Counted from the first letter of the stretch, positions 49,333-62,800 are shown. The stretch: DNA of 64,000 nucleotides from Neelides folsomi (GCA_034687125.1 JAQGBZ010000013.1:1-64000); one strand, 5' to 3'. Translations and numbers: made by a program. The notes: generated from the letters alone by a model not told the origin.

Positions 49333-52300
49333 ATGGTCGGGATCATCATAGAACAACATTTCCTTCCATTCTTTCAAGACGCCTTTAGTAATTGTGAAAA
49401 ATTTCAATTATCAAAATTGGAGATTGATGTTTGGAATGAACAAAACAGAGGAACAAAGAGTCTCGTTTCTGGTTTAACAGAATTAATAAAATCAAAGAGG
49501 AATCAAGATGAAGAATCTATTTCGGATATTGAGGTAGGTCAATTCTTTTTCTACAAAAATATTTTCAATTTTTAAATAAATAAATTAACTTTTCTGAACG
49601 CAAAGGTAGAATGATTTCTTTGAATGTTTTTTTGTTTTTCTAGACTTGTTTGGAAAATAGAAAAATTTTGAAGATAAAATGGAGAGATGAAGACAATTTA
49701 ATTATAATTCTCTCAGATGCTACAATACTTCGAATAACTTTAAAAAAGCTTGAAACTCAAGTATCAACTTCTTGCAAATTGGATACTTTTTTCAAAAATT
49801 CAGAATCCGCTCCTCCAATTGATGGTAATACAGAAAGCAAGATGGATTTTTACCTTTTATGTTTAGTAATAACGCTACAATTAATTTCCAAAATTCAATT
49901 AAATTTGATGTATAACATTGTGTTAGTAAGGTCGTTTTTAAATATTTTAGCTGCCTTTACGAACTTTGCTGTGGTGTTTTTATTTCCAGACAATCGACTT
50001 CTAATCTCAAGGTGAAAACCTTTTGAAAACCTTCTTATTTTGATTTTACATATAATATTATGATATATTTATTACATAAATACACATATTATGTTCTAAA
50101 TCTATCTTTATTACGTACATTGTAGAAAATTGGAAAATGCTCAATCAACAATTGAAAATTATACTGATTTCCTTCCAAATGCAACAACAAAGAAGATGGA
50201 GAAAAAGCTTATGCTGAATAGTCCATCAGATATTGTACGTTTGTGTATTTCTAAAATTTAGTTATAAAATTAAACTAATAAATGATATAATTTTTTTGAA
50301 ATTTTATAGTTAATTGTATGGTGGCCCGGGCCAGAAGTTTATCAATGGACACCACGACCCGAACAAGGAGCTAATCTTCTCATTTATTTGATAAAAGAGT
50401 AATTCACCATAAAATATACCCAAATATTCTAAAAAAATTTAGATACACATACACCTTTCTTATTTAAGTAAAAGTAATAAATGGATCATGCCTTTTTATA
50501 GTGAACCTCCAAAATTGATTGACTTCTTAAGAACAGACTATAAAATTCTTGAAATTGTATTTCTTTCTAACAATTTTGACATTGCCGTTCTGGAATCTAT
50601 TAATGACACCAATGATGTATTATTATTTTTATTATTTCTCAACGTTTTAATTCAATAATCTAAAACAAAAAATTGTATTATAATAAATACCTTTTTAAAA
50701 TTTTCAGGGTGTCATTTGTGTGAGAGAAAGTTTATTTGAGATCTCCCCATTAAAAAAGCTTGAAGAAAACTCCATTAACTTAAATAGCGAATTAAGATGT
50801 GTTGCATACGATTCAACCCGATCCAAAATTGCAATTGGATGTTGTGACTCAACTTTGCTTATATTTTTGAGAAAGGGGAAAGTTACTCATTTCACCAAAA
50901 CAGCATTTGTAATTTAACACAAGATTTTTTAATGTTCATTTTTACATATTTAACAAATTCATTGAGACTTTACTTTCAGATTCCATTGGTAGTAAGCTGG
51001 CATAATGATTCTTTTTTGATATTCGTCGCTGGGGATAAAAGTCAATGCCAATTTTTTGACGTTGCTTTAAATCCAATTCTTTTGTTACATCCTCGAGAAG
51101 CACTCCCTTCAATTTCTTACCAATTAAGGTAAGCTTTATAATAATATCAAAGACATCAAGATTAATTATATGTAGATATAATTTCTTATTTAATATTTGA
51201 ACCTAAAGATTCCTTTCTATTAGTCCACTAGAGCCTATCCAAAACATGTGTTGGTCGTTTGCCGAAGGAACACCGTCAGACAGCAAACTTTTAATCCGAT
51301 TTGAATCGTAATTTAAAAATTAAAAATTTATACGAAATATATAAAATTACCAGATATCATTCAATCGTTTAATCAATTTTCAACTTATTTTTACAGTGGC
51401 GCAATTTCAATATTGAGGTATTTTTCGTAAAATTACATAAATTATAAATATAAAGTCTTAATATAAAATTATATAAGAAATGTTTATATGTAATGTTATA
51501 TTTTAATACTTTAGATTGGCCATGGGACGAATTAGATTGCGAGATCTAATAAATTTTTATCTGCTAAATAACGAATATCAAGAAGCAATAAATCTCTTAA
51601 AAAGTATTCAATGGAATTCTCAATCCTGTTTAGAGGCTATGTTCAGTATATTTGGAGAGTGCATAAAGAAAAGCCACTCTGATATTTTTGAATGTAAGAT
51701 ATAAATTAAACAGGTTATTTTAGCAAATCATTAATCACAATAATTTTAATAGATCATTTGGAACAACTTCTTGCCATATATTATGTTCCATTTATACCAA
51801 TAAATGAGTCCGTCCATACTCGTCATGCTAGAAGCATGAGAGTTTTAGCTAGGCGTTTCTTCATGTGGCTTCTCCATGCGAAAAAATACGCAAGAGCTCT
51901 TCAGGCATGATCTAAAATTGAATATGATTTAAATATTTATTCAAAAAATAAATCTGATTATTGAATAATGCATGTATTTAGATTGCTGCAAGTTTGAAGG
52001 AAGAGAATTTATTTATAAAATTGATTGGAATATCGAATAGAGAGGATGTAGAAACAGCATCGGAGGCAGCTATCATTTTATCAAAGTTGCGAGAAAGCCA
52101 TTCAGAGAGCAGCGGGAGTGCGGAAGATGATGAAAATGACTCAAGCCAATCTGAATTAGACTCGGATCATAGAGAAACTGAACATGTAATCCTTTGAATA
52201 AAACAAATCACTAGAAATATATTAATTCATGGTCTTTTAGGAAGAGACAAGACCTCCAGACATTCCACAAGAAATTGAGTCAACTCCTCACCATTCCTTA

Positions 52301-52399
52301 CAACGACTTCGTCAGTCTCCTGAAAATGTTCAAAGTTCATCAACGAACTTAAATTCAAAACCTTCTAGAATCGAAGTTATTCATTTTGGAGTTGTTTAG
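49333..52399 (+). CDS. Wdpcp: WDPCP / fritz, planar cell polarity effector (BBS15)
   Basis: WDPCP (Drosophila fritz) acts with inturned and fuzzy (CPLANE complex) at the ciliary base and in planar polarity. Roughly a dozen small exons run from the ATG at 49333 to the TAG at 52397. Recognisable pieces in order: ENRKILKIKWRDED, then LIVWWPGPEVYQWTPRPEQG (the family's CWWP...W.P region), AIGCCDSTLLIFLRKGKV, FLIFVAGDKSQCQFFDVALN and MGRIRLRDLINFYL. These are followed by the helical NNEYQEAINLLKSIQWNSQS, ARSMRVLARRFFMWLLHAKK and an acidic Ser-rich tail. The final residues IEVIHFGVV match the conserved C-terminal (MIHFGLV) of vertebrate WDPCP. Exon borders within the first 700 bp are less sure. Confidence 0.92.
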
Positions 52400-54127
52400 A
52401 TTGTTTGTAATTTTTTGAAAAAGGCCTATCATATCTTATATATTTCCGTTCCGTATACATACAGTTAAAGGATTATATTTTCAGTATTAAATAATTTTAC
52501 TAAATAATTCTTTTAATATAGGTATACATGTTACATATATCAATAATTGGAGAACCCATACGTGTTTTTCACATTTTATTATTGTATCTTGCACGATTGA
52601 CATTTAAGATTTCATTATTTTTTTTATGGAATAGCCGAAAATTATGGTTAACTTTGATTACACAAATTCACATGAATTTTATAAACTCATCTCAAATGTA
52701 ATCAAATCATTTCGGCCACTGCGTTTTAATCTTTCGTACATGCTAAACATAGAGCTAATTACATTTGTTAATCGTTTTTAAATTCAATTAGTACTTATGT
52801 ATTTCGTATTATTTTGTAGGTATGTATAAAAAGGAAATGAGATGTATTTTAAACAATTATAATGAACATTCACGTATGAACAGTATTATAAGCTTATACA
52901 AAGCCAAATATTAAAATTATCATTAGTTTCAGCAGTATAGGCACAACAATTTTCAATGTTACAGATAGAAAGATAATCATTTGTAGTGTAGAGTTAATGA
53001 TATTATTTTTGCAAGCGATGATCAGTTAATTAGTTTTAGCTCTAACAATCATGAAATAATTGTACGATTGAAAAGTTAAATGGCCAACATGCCAAATGAA
53101 CAATCCATATAAATTTTAAAATATGTACAAGCGAAGTTTTATCACAAGTTTCAGTGCGCGCAAATTATTATTGCTTAATTGATAAGCACCAACGAAAATA
53201 TTTTAATACAATTTTTATATCATACTTTAAACTATGTAGGTACTTTAATAACAAAAGGATAATCTATCGATCGTAAAATTATATAAATTATACTAATACC
53301 GAACATAGAATATTTTTAATGAACTATTTTACATGCCTATATTTTCAATGAGATTTAAAATCAAATTCATTTAAAAAACCCCAAACCTTTAATCTTCCAC
53401 AAATAATTCATTTTACTTTTTAGAATTTTTCAAATGTGTAATCTGAAAAAACTATTCCTTGTATTTTTAGGTCTGCAATGGAAATAAATTATTTTTAAGA
53501 ATGTTATACCCTAATAATCTTCATAAATACTTAAATATTGACATGTTTGAGCTTCGTTTCAAAATTTCAAACGCACTTTCATAAAGACAAATGTTATTCA
53601 TTTTCTCGTGAAGTAGCGAGGAATTTATTATTATAGCCTTCATAGCACAACTTTTCACTCACTCAATAAGATTGATTATCTTTATGATCTAACTTTAAGT
53701 CGTAGGGAAAGTTTGGTTCTCTCGTTTATTTTTGAGTACTCTATTTTATTTTTATTATAAATACAGATTTCTCATACAGCACTCGAAATTTTTCCATACT
53801 TAATGAACTAGATAATAAACTTTTAAATTGCAATTAAGAAATATTGTTAGTCCCAAATTCACATTGCATGGTACTTAAAACTAGGTACAATGTGTTTTGC
53901 GTCACACCATAGTTTAAAATTCGAAGAATGTAGAAGAAATCTTTATAATATTTTTAAGCATTGAAAGTGATGATAAAATTGGAAAGAATCGAAAGTGGAA
54001 AAAGAATTTTCAGCAATAAATAAAACATCAAATTTCGATGAAGCTTTTCACTTGGAAGGCCATTTACTCCAGGAAGATCATCATAAGGCTAAAATATTGA
54101 TTATTAATTTATAAAACAAGTCGCCAT
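52400..54127. other. AT-rich intergenic between convergent genes
   Basis: 1.7 kb between the 3' ends of WDPCP and the Ser-rich gene. It is uniformly AT-rich. No open frame, repeat or RNA gene is visible. It should include both 3' UTRs. Confidence 0.55.
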
Positions 54128-55316
54128 TCATATGTGATCCATGGTGTATTTGAAAGCACTCCTTTTCATTACCCATCTCGTAGAGCCCGAAGAACTTCCA
54201 GAGAACTTGGGCTGAACATGAGAAAGGTAAGAAAGCGGAGGGTTGGAACTGTGGGCCGGCGTTGATGACGTGAGCGAAACAACTCCTATAGACGTGCTCG
54301 CAATCGTCTGCCCTCCATACCTAATAGATTGAGAGACTGGGGTTGGGACCCGCGGCAATCCGCGCCATCCGAAAGAGTGCCGAGGGGCCGTGGTGGTAAT
54401 GGCCGTAGACCTCAATGGAGCTTGCACCTCTTCCTCGACTTCTATCCTAAGGACGGAATCTTCTTCCCGAATGGAGCCCGTTCTTGGAAGCTTCTTCGGC
54501 GTCCGACGAGGGGAATTGGGGCAGGAGCGAGTGGAGGCGGCGAGCGAAGGGACGAAGCTCACCTTCCGACCATCTGAAGGCGGCAAAGACCCCACGGATG
54601 AGTTCGAACAGATGGAGGTCATCGACTCGCTCCGCTGGTCCTTGGACACACGGTAGTGGACGGGAGAAGCTTGGCTCGGTTGCTGCAACTGCTCCTGGCT
54701 CCGCACATGGTTCTTCCAGCATCCGTAATGCCGCTCCCAGGATTTTGGACTGTTCAGCGGTGACGAAGAGGTGGAGGTGTTGGGAGACATGCGACTGGGC
54801 GAACCCACCGATGTCGACGATTCCGAGCTCAGGCCTCGACTTAGACTCCCGCGGGACACGCTCCGGATGGCCGGAGAAGGACACGTCGCTGGTCGATGGA
54901 CAGGAGAGGAAGAACTCGCCATCGGCGTCCCTTCTCGTTCAAGCCGCTCTCCAGACCGCTGCCTTGTAAGTTGTCGCCTATGGGAATTCTATCGTTTAGC
55001 TTTTCATTAGAATTTACATATTTAATTGAAATCAATATTTTCTTATGAATTTAAACGTCTTTAATCAAACTTCTGCTATATGCATATTTCATACTCATAT
55101 TGTAAATTGAAATAAGGCTCATAAAAATTTATACCCAGGTGAGGCATGTGCTGAATGATGATGGCGGCAAGAGCCGGTTGGGCATACTCGCGGAGATGAA
55201 CATCGCCCCTCGCAAATAGCTCGTGAAAGCAATAAGTTATTGTATGAGAGGAGAAGTCTTTTGCAGTGTTCCTCTTCGCTTTCAAGGAAAGTTGTTCCGG
55301 GGAACTTTTCCGCCAT
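54128..55316 (-). CDS. Ser/Pro-rich disordered protein with a PP1-docking-like motif
   Basis: Two exons, 55316-55135 and 54962-54128, sum to 1017 nt (338 aa). The ATG has a good context (AGAATGG), and the intron carries a GT donor and an AG acceptor that keep the frame. Exon 2 alone has a 264-codon open frame in GC-richer DNA with Ser/Thr/Pro/Arg bias. It shows repeated basic phospho-type sites (RSVSRGSLSRG, NSPRRTPKKLPRTGS), a WERHYGCWKNH patch and GRKVSFVPS, whose KVSF fits the RVxF motif for binding protein phosphatase 1. There is no membrane segment and no folded domain that I recognise. I do not recognise the family; a regulatory or adaptor role is inference. Exon 1 has another plausible reading frame (YCFHELFARGDVHLREYAQ), so exon 1 is less certain than exon 2. 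Confidence 0.65.
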
Positions 55317-58300
55317 TCTCCGTCGCTCCTGAACCCCAACATAGGAAACAGAAAATGAGGATTATCTCAAGAACCCAAGAAGTGCGACTAGTTTCGTTGG
55401 TACATCTGTTCTGGGAAAATTGAAGGGAAATGCCGTTGGGGCGTCTGAAAGGGTCGTGAGGAGAAATTGAACATTTTTCGGCTCGCCTTGACTATTTCCC
55501 TCTTTATCTTTTATGGGATCACATCCACCGTTACTGTTTCATGAACGTCTTATGCATAACCATGTTTCTAAACGGCCTCTTCAACTTTTCACCTTAAATG
55601 TAAACACGGGCTTTGATCTCTAATATCGAGAATTTTTATCATTTGCCTAGGAAGGGTTTCTAGAACTTGGCTCGGTTCCTATTCATACATGTGTTACGTA
55701 AACAATTGCACAATTTGGAATCTTGCTCATTCCATTCTGGCAAATCATAATATTGAACACTCGATAAATTGCCAAAATAAGAGATTGTCATACTATATAA
55801 TATGTACCATGTATTTATTACTTATGCATGCAGTGCATTGAGTGCAATATCATAACTTATGCACCATTAATTGCAACTCAAAAAATTTGTTTGGACTAAA
55901 ACTAAAACTTATTATGGATGGTTAAGGTTATCTACGTTAGTTTACTACCAATTTGGTGTGTGTTAAGACTTATAGGAGCTTACGACTAAACGAGATTGCA
56001 CTTTTACTTTATTCAGTATGCGATTGAAAGCAAGAGTTGAGCTCTTAAGAGAACGTCAATGGTAAAAGTTTGAAAGTTAAAATATTATAAAAGTATGTAT
56101 ATTAACATCAAAGTTAAGGGCGAAAGACCCTAAAAACTATTAACTAACCGACCTTTTGCCGTTAAAAGAAAAGAAAGCGGGAGAAATGTGGTTATGATGG
56201 CTATAATTATCTACTTTGTCATTATTAGACAAATAAGGGTCAGTTGACAAGACCTGCATTTTGTCTGCCGCAATCTGAACTTGCAGGGATAAATTTTGTG
56301 CTTGAGCCAATAATAGTGGAAATGCAGCATGAAAAGAGAGTTCGAATAAATGAGAGACGGGAAAAGAGAGTTAAGAGAAGTTATTGCTCTTCTTTCCTCA
56401 GGGACCTTGGAATCTCTCATATCCACTGTCACAAACCAAGGAGGAATTTGGACTCGTTTCAACTTTTTGAAACTTGAGAAAACAAAATCATGTTTTTGTT
56501 CTCTTTACATTCCTATTGGCTTTCTTTCTCGAATTGACAAAAGGAAAGTTGGTGGTCTCCACATTTTTGGACGGAATACATTAGCACCTAAATAATATTG
56601 TATTACTTTTTAGACAGAAATTTAGGATTTAAGCCTGAGGAAAGTCATTACTTTACAATTTGTATTAAAGCTGCAGAGAAAAGTAATCAACAAGAGAAGT
56701 TTGTAGATGGTTCCAAAATAGAAAATTTAAAAAACATACAAGGCCATAAGACATAAATAAGGATTAAACATGTAAGACAACTGTAATTATAATTATATTT
56801 CAAGTCCATAATATTATGTTGGTATAAAATTATTGAAAAGACCAGACGATGGTCAAACTTAATGGTTGAACTAAGCTTAAAAGAGAAAATTATTAGGGAG
56901 ATTTTCCCATTCTTATGCCTCTTTCTAGCCCATCAACATCAATGTCAAGGGAATGCTCCATCGTAGGATTTCGCATCAGAGAGAGTTCAATTTGAAACCA
57001 ACGAACCGAAGGTTCCCTCGAATATCTCCCCACGATGGTTATAGTAAGTATCTCCGCTCTCTGATGGTCCCATTTGTTACGTTGAGTGAAAACCACGGAA
57101 ATTCAATTCACTCCCGACCCTGCAACTCTACTTTCCGAAAATGGAACCCCATAAACTTCTATTTTCCCAAGTCAAATCCACAAGCTTTCTTCTTTTCATT
57201 CTTTTTAGGAATTTACCAATGTGCAGATAGTATCTTACGTAGTAGTTTCCTCATTCTGCGCTTTTAAACTTCTCCATTGAGTTTTTGAGTTTACACGAAG
57301 GGGTAATACAAGGATAATAACTGGCATTTGTATAATATGCATAAAACACAAAGCCTGAATTAAATAACATTTTACAGTTGATGAATTTTCTTATTTAAAA
57401 TGATATACCATACAATAATAAAATATTTATACGATAAAATTTTTATCATCATTGTCATTTTGTCATAATACACATTAATTTTTCGATAGTTCATCAACTA
57501 CAGATACATGTCTGTAGTATCAGTAAGGTATTTGATATTTTGAAGTAGCAATCATCAAAATCTTCTTCATCACCTTTGTGCATTCCAAAGTCTTTGACCG
57601 GTTAAAACGAAGAAGAAAGATTAGGAGAAATAATGGTTATTGTTAATGGGAGGAAGTGAGGAGTCATTTAAGATCATTTGGATCACACTCCAAACGAATG
57701 CTTTGACTAGTGGAGGGTGGGGAGAGGTTTATGTAAGTTTCGCACAAGCAAATACTTTGCATTATTACTCCCTGTTTTTCTTCAACATTCTTCTCGTTCA
57801 AACAAAGCACAATAGACATTAAGCAAGTAAATGGCGAGGCCATAAAGGAAACGCGAAGAGAAGTGAAAGTTGGAAAAATAACTTTTTAAGTTCCTTTTCA
57901 CCATGTGTACTTTCCTCCATTCATGAGTTGCTATTCTCAAGAGGAAATAATTATTGATGAGTTGGGCTGCTCCTACTTCATCACTTGAATGTTAAGTGTG
58001 GGAGTTGAAACTTCTCCTTTCTCACTTTCAACCTCTTTTTCGCAATCACTTTTTTTCTTTCATTTTGATCGATTGTTGCATAATTCTCTTTAACTTAACC
58101 TTAGCAGACTTATCACCTTTATACATCTAACAATAAATTAGCACTAAAAACATATAGTAAAAGTGTACATAGAATATACCCAATACAAAAGTATGTAGAG
58201 TATTTATCTGTATTGTATTTATGAAATGGTGGCGAAGCTATAAGGTTAAGAATAAGACTAAAAGTACTATTCCATTATGATTTTATGTTAATGAGCCAAC

Positions 58301-58470
58301 GTATATTTTTGGTAATTAAATAAAAATCCACTAGGTATGCAATTAAAAATACGTGGAAATTTTTTAAGGGTGTAATTTTCTTGATTCACATGCAAGACAG
58401 AGTATTATTGCGAAAATAATGAGATTTTAGTATGGAAATTTGGCGAGGAAATTATGGTCGAGTCGTGTTA
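55317..58470. other. intergenic or intronic, no gene seen
   Basis: 3.1 kb of AT-rich DNA. Open frames of 60-104 codons near 56211-56595, 56893-57267 and 57640-57822 overlap on both strands and show no family. It contains the promoter side of the Ser-rich gene and the 3' flank of the DUSP gene. Confidence 0.5.
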
Positions 58471-59070
58471 TTAATGATTTCCTCCAAGGATATATTTAGT
58501 AAATTCATGGAGCTGAAATTGCGGAGAAAGAACATTCCTGACCTCGAGCAGACGAGTCGCCTCGAAGTCTTGGAGTTGCTTCTGAAATCCAGAGTTTGGA
58601 TTTGAGACGGCTCGAGCACCACGGACAACTTTCAGTGCTTCGTTCCACCTCATTGATGTGATGCTCATGATGTACGCAACGGCGATCGTCACACTCCGAG
58701 ACATCCCCGCCAAACTACATTCATGTATTGATCCTATTACATACTTATCACTGTGAACCATACAGAATTTAAGTCGACAAGTAATTGAAGGCTTTGGAAA
58801 TTTGTTAATGCCTAATTTCTTATTTACCATAGATTAGCATTTATAGGCATAATCTAACTTCTTACTGCGTATGATATCGATAGACATTATTGCTATTTCA
58901 AGTAAAGTTTTATTATTTATTTAGGTTAATTAATTCTTGTCTTACCAGTGGATAAGAACGCTCCCTCCTTGAATTCGAGCATTATGAATGAAGTCGTTAC
59001 AGGTTGCAAAATACTGTGCAAGGTTCTGGTACGGTGAGTCGGAAGCCATGATGCACAAATACTCCTTATC
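58471..59070 (-). CDS. DUSP15/22-like dual-specificity phosphatase, 3' exons only
   Basis: Two exons, 59070-58946 and 58714-58471, encode 122 residues plus the stop. They cover the second half of the catalytic domain and the tail. The general-acid region is YLCIMASDSPYQNLAQYF and the active site is HCLAGMSRS (HCxxGxxRS). It continues TIAVAYIMSITSMRWNEALK, then VVRGARAVSNPNSGFQKQLQ, closest to DUSP22 (JSP1) and DUSP15. The catalytic Cys codon is split by the intron (TG|T). The upstream exon starts with a clean acceptor in phase 0, so 5' exons encoding about 60 residues (the first strands and, in the family, an N-myristoylation Gly) must exist to the right. I found none in 59.1-64 kb. The product dephosphorylates phospho-Tyr/Ser/Thr in signalling proteins. 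Confidence 0.88.
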
Positions 59071-59683
59071 CTGAAATTATTTTAACAAAATTAGTTCAAT
59101 TTAACGGCTCAGTGATTCTCGAGGATGTTTTAAATTAAAGAAAGAGAACTCCAATTACAATTTGCCCTGTAATCACCATTAACCATTTAAAACATTACTT
59201 TTTAATTGTAATTAGTGATAATATATCTCAAAAGCAATTTTATGAACCCACTTCCATTTAGTATTATACATATTTTAAATTTAATTCAAAGTAATTCATC
59301 TGGAATGAAATCTTAACTTTGTAAAGAATTTCATTTAATCATTTTAGACTGGAAAATTCTTGTGGCAAAATATAATTTAAGAATTTAGGATTTAGCTTCA
59401 GATTTAAGGCAAAGAGGATTAAATGAAAAGGATAGGGGAATCGTGTGCTGAAACTTTTATGTCTCCCGTTATATAAATTGTAAGGAAGAACATGCGGGGT
59501 TTGCTGTCCAGCCCAAGTCCACTGCAGAAAAGAAATAGAAAGGATGTTGGATGAGCCCGACTTTCTAATCCCATAATCTACCCTTGAGGAACTGAGACTC
59601 AACTTCTGCCTCATCAATTTCATTGAAAGCGAGTGAGATACATTGGGACCAACTGCCCCACCAGCTGAGCCAGAGCAACTTAC

Positions 59684-59874
59684 TCGTCTCCGTTTACTCT
59701 TTATTATCGACTCTTCGCCGTCTACAACTTCCAAGTTTCTCACCATGTCACCATGCTTTAATTTTAATGCAACGTTAGATTCTGTAAATAGTCCATTTCT
59801 TTCAATAAATTACTTACTTTTAGCATCCATTCTCTTAAAAGCATACTTTCTTTTAACTGAATCATCTGAATTGT
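59684..59874 (-). other. possible pair of coding exons, unidentified
   Basis: On the minus strand, 59874-59818 and 59781-59684 form two small open exons with good borders (AAA|GTAAGT, TTTACAG, CGA|GTAAGT). Joined, they read SDDSVKRKYAFKRMDAK, then SNVALKLKHGDMVRNLEVV and DGEESIIKSKRRR, charged and protein-like. The intron would be only 36 nt, shorter than any other here, which weakens the call. The final phase would fit the DUSP exon at 59070, but that would leave a phosphatase without its first strands. Family unknown. Confidence 0.25.
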
Positions 59875-59879
59875 CTTGA

Positions 59880-62800
59880 AATGCAAAAAAGGATAATGAT
59901 ACTTTTAGTAACAGCATGTAAATATTATTCATAATGACAATGTTCATTTCATCCACTTTAGACACAATTATAAAATGATTTATTTCAATAATTGAACATT
60001 TCCTAATTTATTTCTCCTTTGATGCAACCTACGTATTAAAATATAACAAAGAGCATTAATTTTACTTGAAATATTCTAAAGAGGGTCTTTAACCAAAAAC
60101 TTCCCCTAGGGCTTGAATGATACAAAGAGATGGATTTGTGACAGCCATAATCCATCTCATGAAAGACGCTCCTCTTCAATCTCAATAGAAGAGAAGCATT
60201 AATTTGACCTCCCTTGTCACTCTGTCACTATAACTCATCCATTAGGATTGTTCACTTGGGTCTCCGGGCCTCGTAAACATGAAGGGAGGCGAGAGAAGTG
60301 TGAAGGTTTTCTCCCTCGAGCCTCTTTTCTACGATTTCCTTAACTCTTCGTCGTCGTAAGAATATATGAGAGCAGGGTGTGAGTAAAACTGTAATCCTGT
60401 AAGAGGATGAGGTGGAAACCTCAAGTGGGAGTTTGGCCAGATTATCGGCGACCTTCAGCCTGCTTCATTCTGCTCTACACTCCCGAGAACTCGGTTCGCA
60501 TTACTCTTTAATGCTGGTAAAGTGAAAGCGGAAGGGTTTATGTCCCGTTACTCCAACTCATAAATGAAACCTTTCACCGTTCTATTCTCTCGGAGGGAAT
60601 CATTGAAGTTTAGCCTTCCAATAATCCCCTATCCTCGCGACTGGGTTTCCCAAGAGAAACACCTTAATTTAATTAACCATTCATTTCTACACAAAAAACG
60701 GAGGAACCTGCTATACCGTATGTAGTTTATATTCATTTAGTATCTTTATATCCTCTACTTAACTGTGTATTTTACAATGTATTGTAGTATATCGTACTCT
60801 TATTCTTTCACAATTTTCTTTCTTTTCTTTGTTGTGGCTTTGTTGAAAGAAATTTCTTTCTTTCGTGTTAGATCTAAAAGGAGGCATTAATTCAATTATA
60901 AGCTTTATAAGTTTCTATTTACATCCATTAGGTTGGCTCTAAACAATATTTACATAACACTTGAATGAGTCTACTATTTGTTCATCACACATTCATTGTA
61001 TGCAGTTAGCACTTGGTCGTTTTAAACTTCTCATTCTTTTGTGGTTTCAAATGTTTAAAGTATACCAAATGTTTTCTTTCTTTGCACACTCTACACTAAA
61101 GTACCTATTGTATAAAACAACTATCAACTTATTACACTACATTACAACTGTATGGTAGATCTTACTACCCAAGGAAGCGTTTAATGTATGTATTAGTTCT
61201 CAAAATTTAATTTTAGCTAAACATACATTATTCCAATATTTATCAAGAAAATCAAGAAATCAACATTGAGATTTAGCTAAGCTTTTATATTCCAATTTGA
61301 GGTCGTAATTTGAAAATAATATGGCTGAAGTGTTGAGCGTTAAACTTTGGTAGTATAGAAAACAGATACGAGTTTCTCTTAAATGGAGCGAGACGAGAGG
61401 AATGAAAATTTGCAAAATCAGTATTCGAGCCAGGGTGATGGGTCGAGAGAGGAGGAAGGTTGGCGTAAAAAAATGGCCTTGAAAATGAAAGATAGAGAAA
61501 GTCATTCATTTCTCTCTCACTCCGCCCTGCTGCGAGCCGAAGTTCAACAAATTCCCATTTGCATCTGCCGTTGCATTTTCTGAGCAAACCACACTGTTCT
61601 CTTCTCACCACCAAACTGTCCGTTCGGAGTCTGTATTTATGATAATGCAACGAGGGCTGAGAGAAACTGGAAAATGAATTCCATTAATTCATGCGGAACG
61701 GTGGGGTATAATGTGAGTCGTTGAGACTTAAAGAACTTCCAGCTTTAAAATCTGCCTTTGGTTGTGCGGGGGGTGGCGCAAGGCGAAGAGTTCCGTTGAC
61801 GACTCTCTCCTTCCCACTTTCTCGCCCGCAATGGACGAAAACGCAAATGAGAAAAGTTTTGGGAAGGCCTTCGGCCCAGAATACATTTCCGCCTTGCATG
61901 CATTCATTTGAAACTCTCCCTTTGGCCTCAAATCTTGTTTGATGGAATTTGTCCATAGGTATAAAATTTTACATGTGGATATTACATGGACTAATAATAG
62001 TTGATTCGCCAAGAGAGTTTCTCCCGTCCCCGCCACTAGCATTAAGAGAAAAGTATGGAGAATCATAAATTTCCCAACAGCACCGGTTCGTAAAACAGGA
62101 GCATTGTTATTATTAAGAAATGAACCTCGTAATTTGATTTCCTCTCGAGCTTCTTGTATGATATGGCTAGCTTATGCTTTCCCATTTCCTTCTCAACTAT
62201 AATTGACGGAGCTCTTTTGTATCTTTCCTTCGTCTCGTTTCATTAATGTGTATTAAATTTAAAGTGATAGGAAGGTGGTAGCTTGAAACGGATGTTACGA
62301 TGATTTTTCATCAAGGGAAGCAGATGATAAGGATAAGATAAAACAAGCCCTCTTATCAGGTAATATACGGCTCCCTTCTTTTATGTGTTGCATTACTGAT
62401 GCTGATACTACATCCATAATTTGCTTTTTGAATTTAGTGGAGAATTTAATGAGGAAAACCTTTTAAAGGAAAACTTTCAAAAAGGTAGACGTCACATAGC
62501 ATTTGAGAGTAAGGAGGACTTGTGATTCTTCCCCAATTTCCCTCCATTTCATTACACATGAGACCAAGGTAGATAGACACGAAGGATGTGAATAAATTTT
62601 TTATTCCTATCCCTCTTTAACTTTACTGCTTAAATATATAAACTTGGAATACATACATGCATAAATAGTTATGCAATGTACTTAAGTCCTTATGTACTCC
62701 ATGTGACTCAAGAGTCTGTAAGCAGATATTTGTGAAAATTTAAGGCTTCTCTCTGGCTGACTGTGAGTGGTCTCATATTTGTTCATGGACTGCTCTGTGA

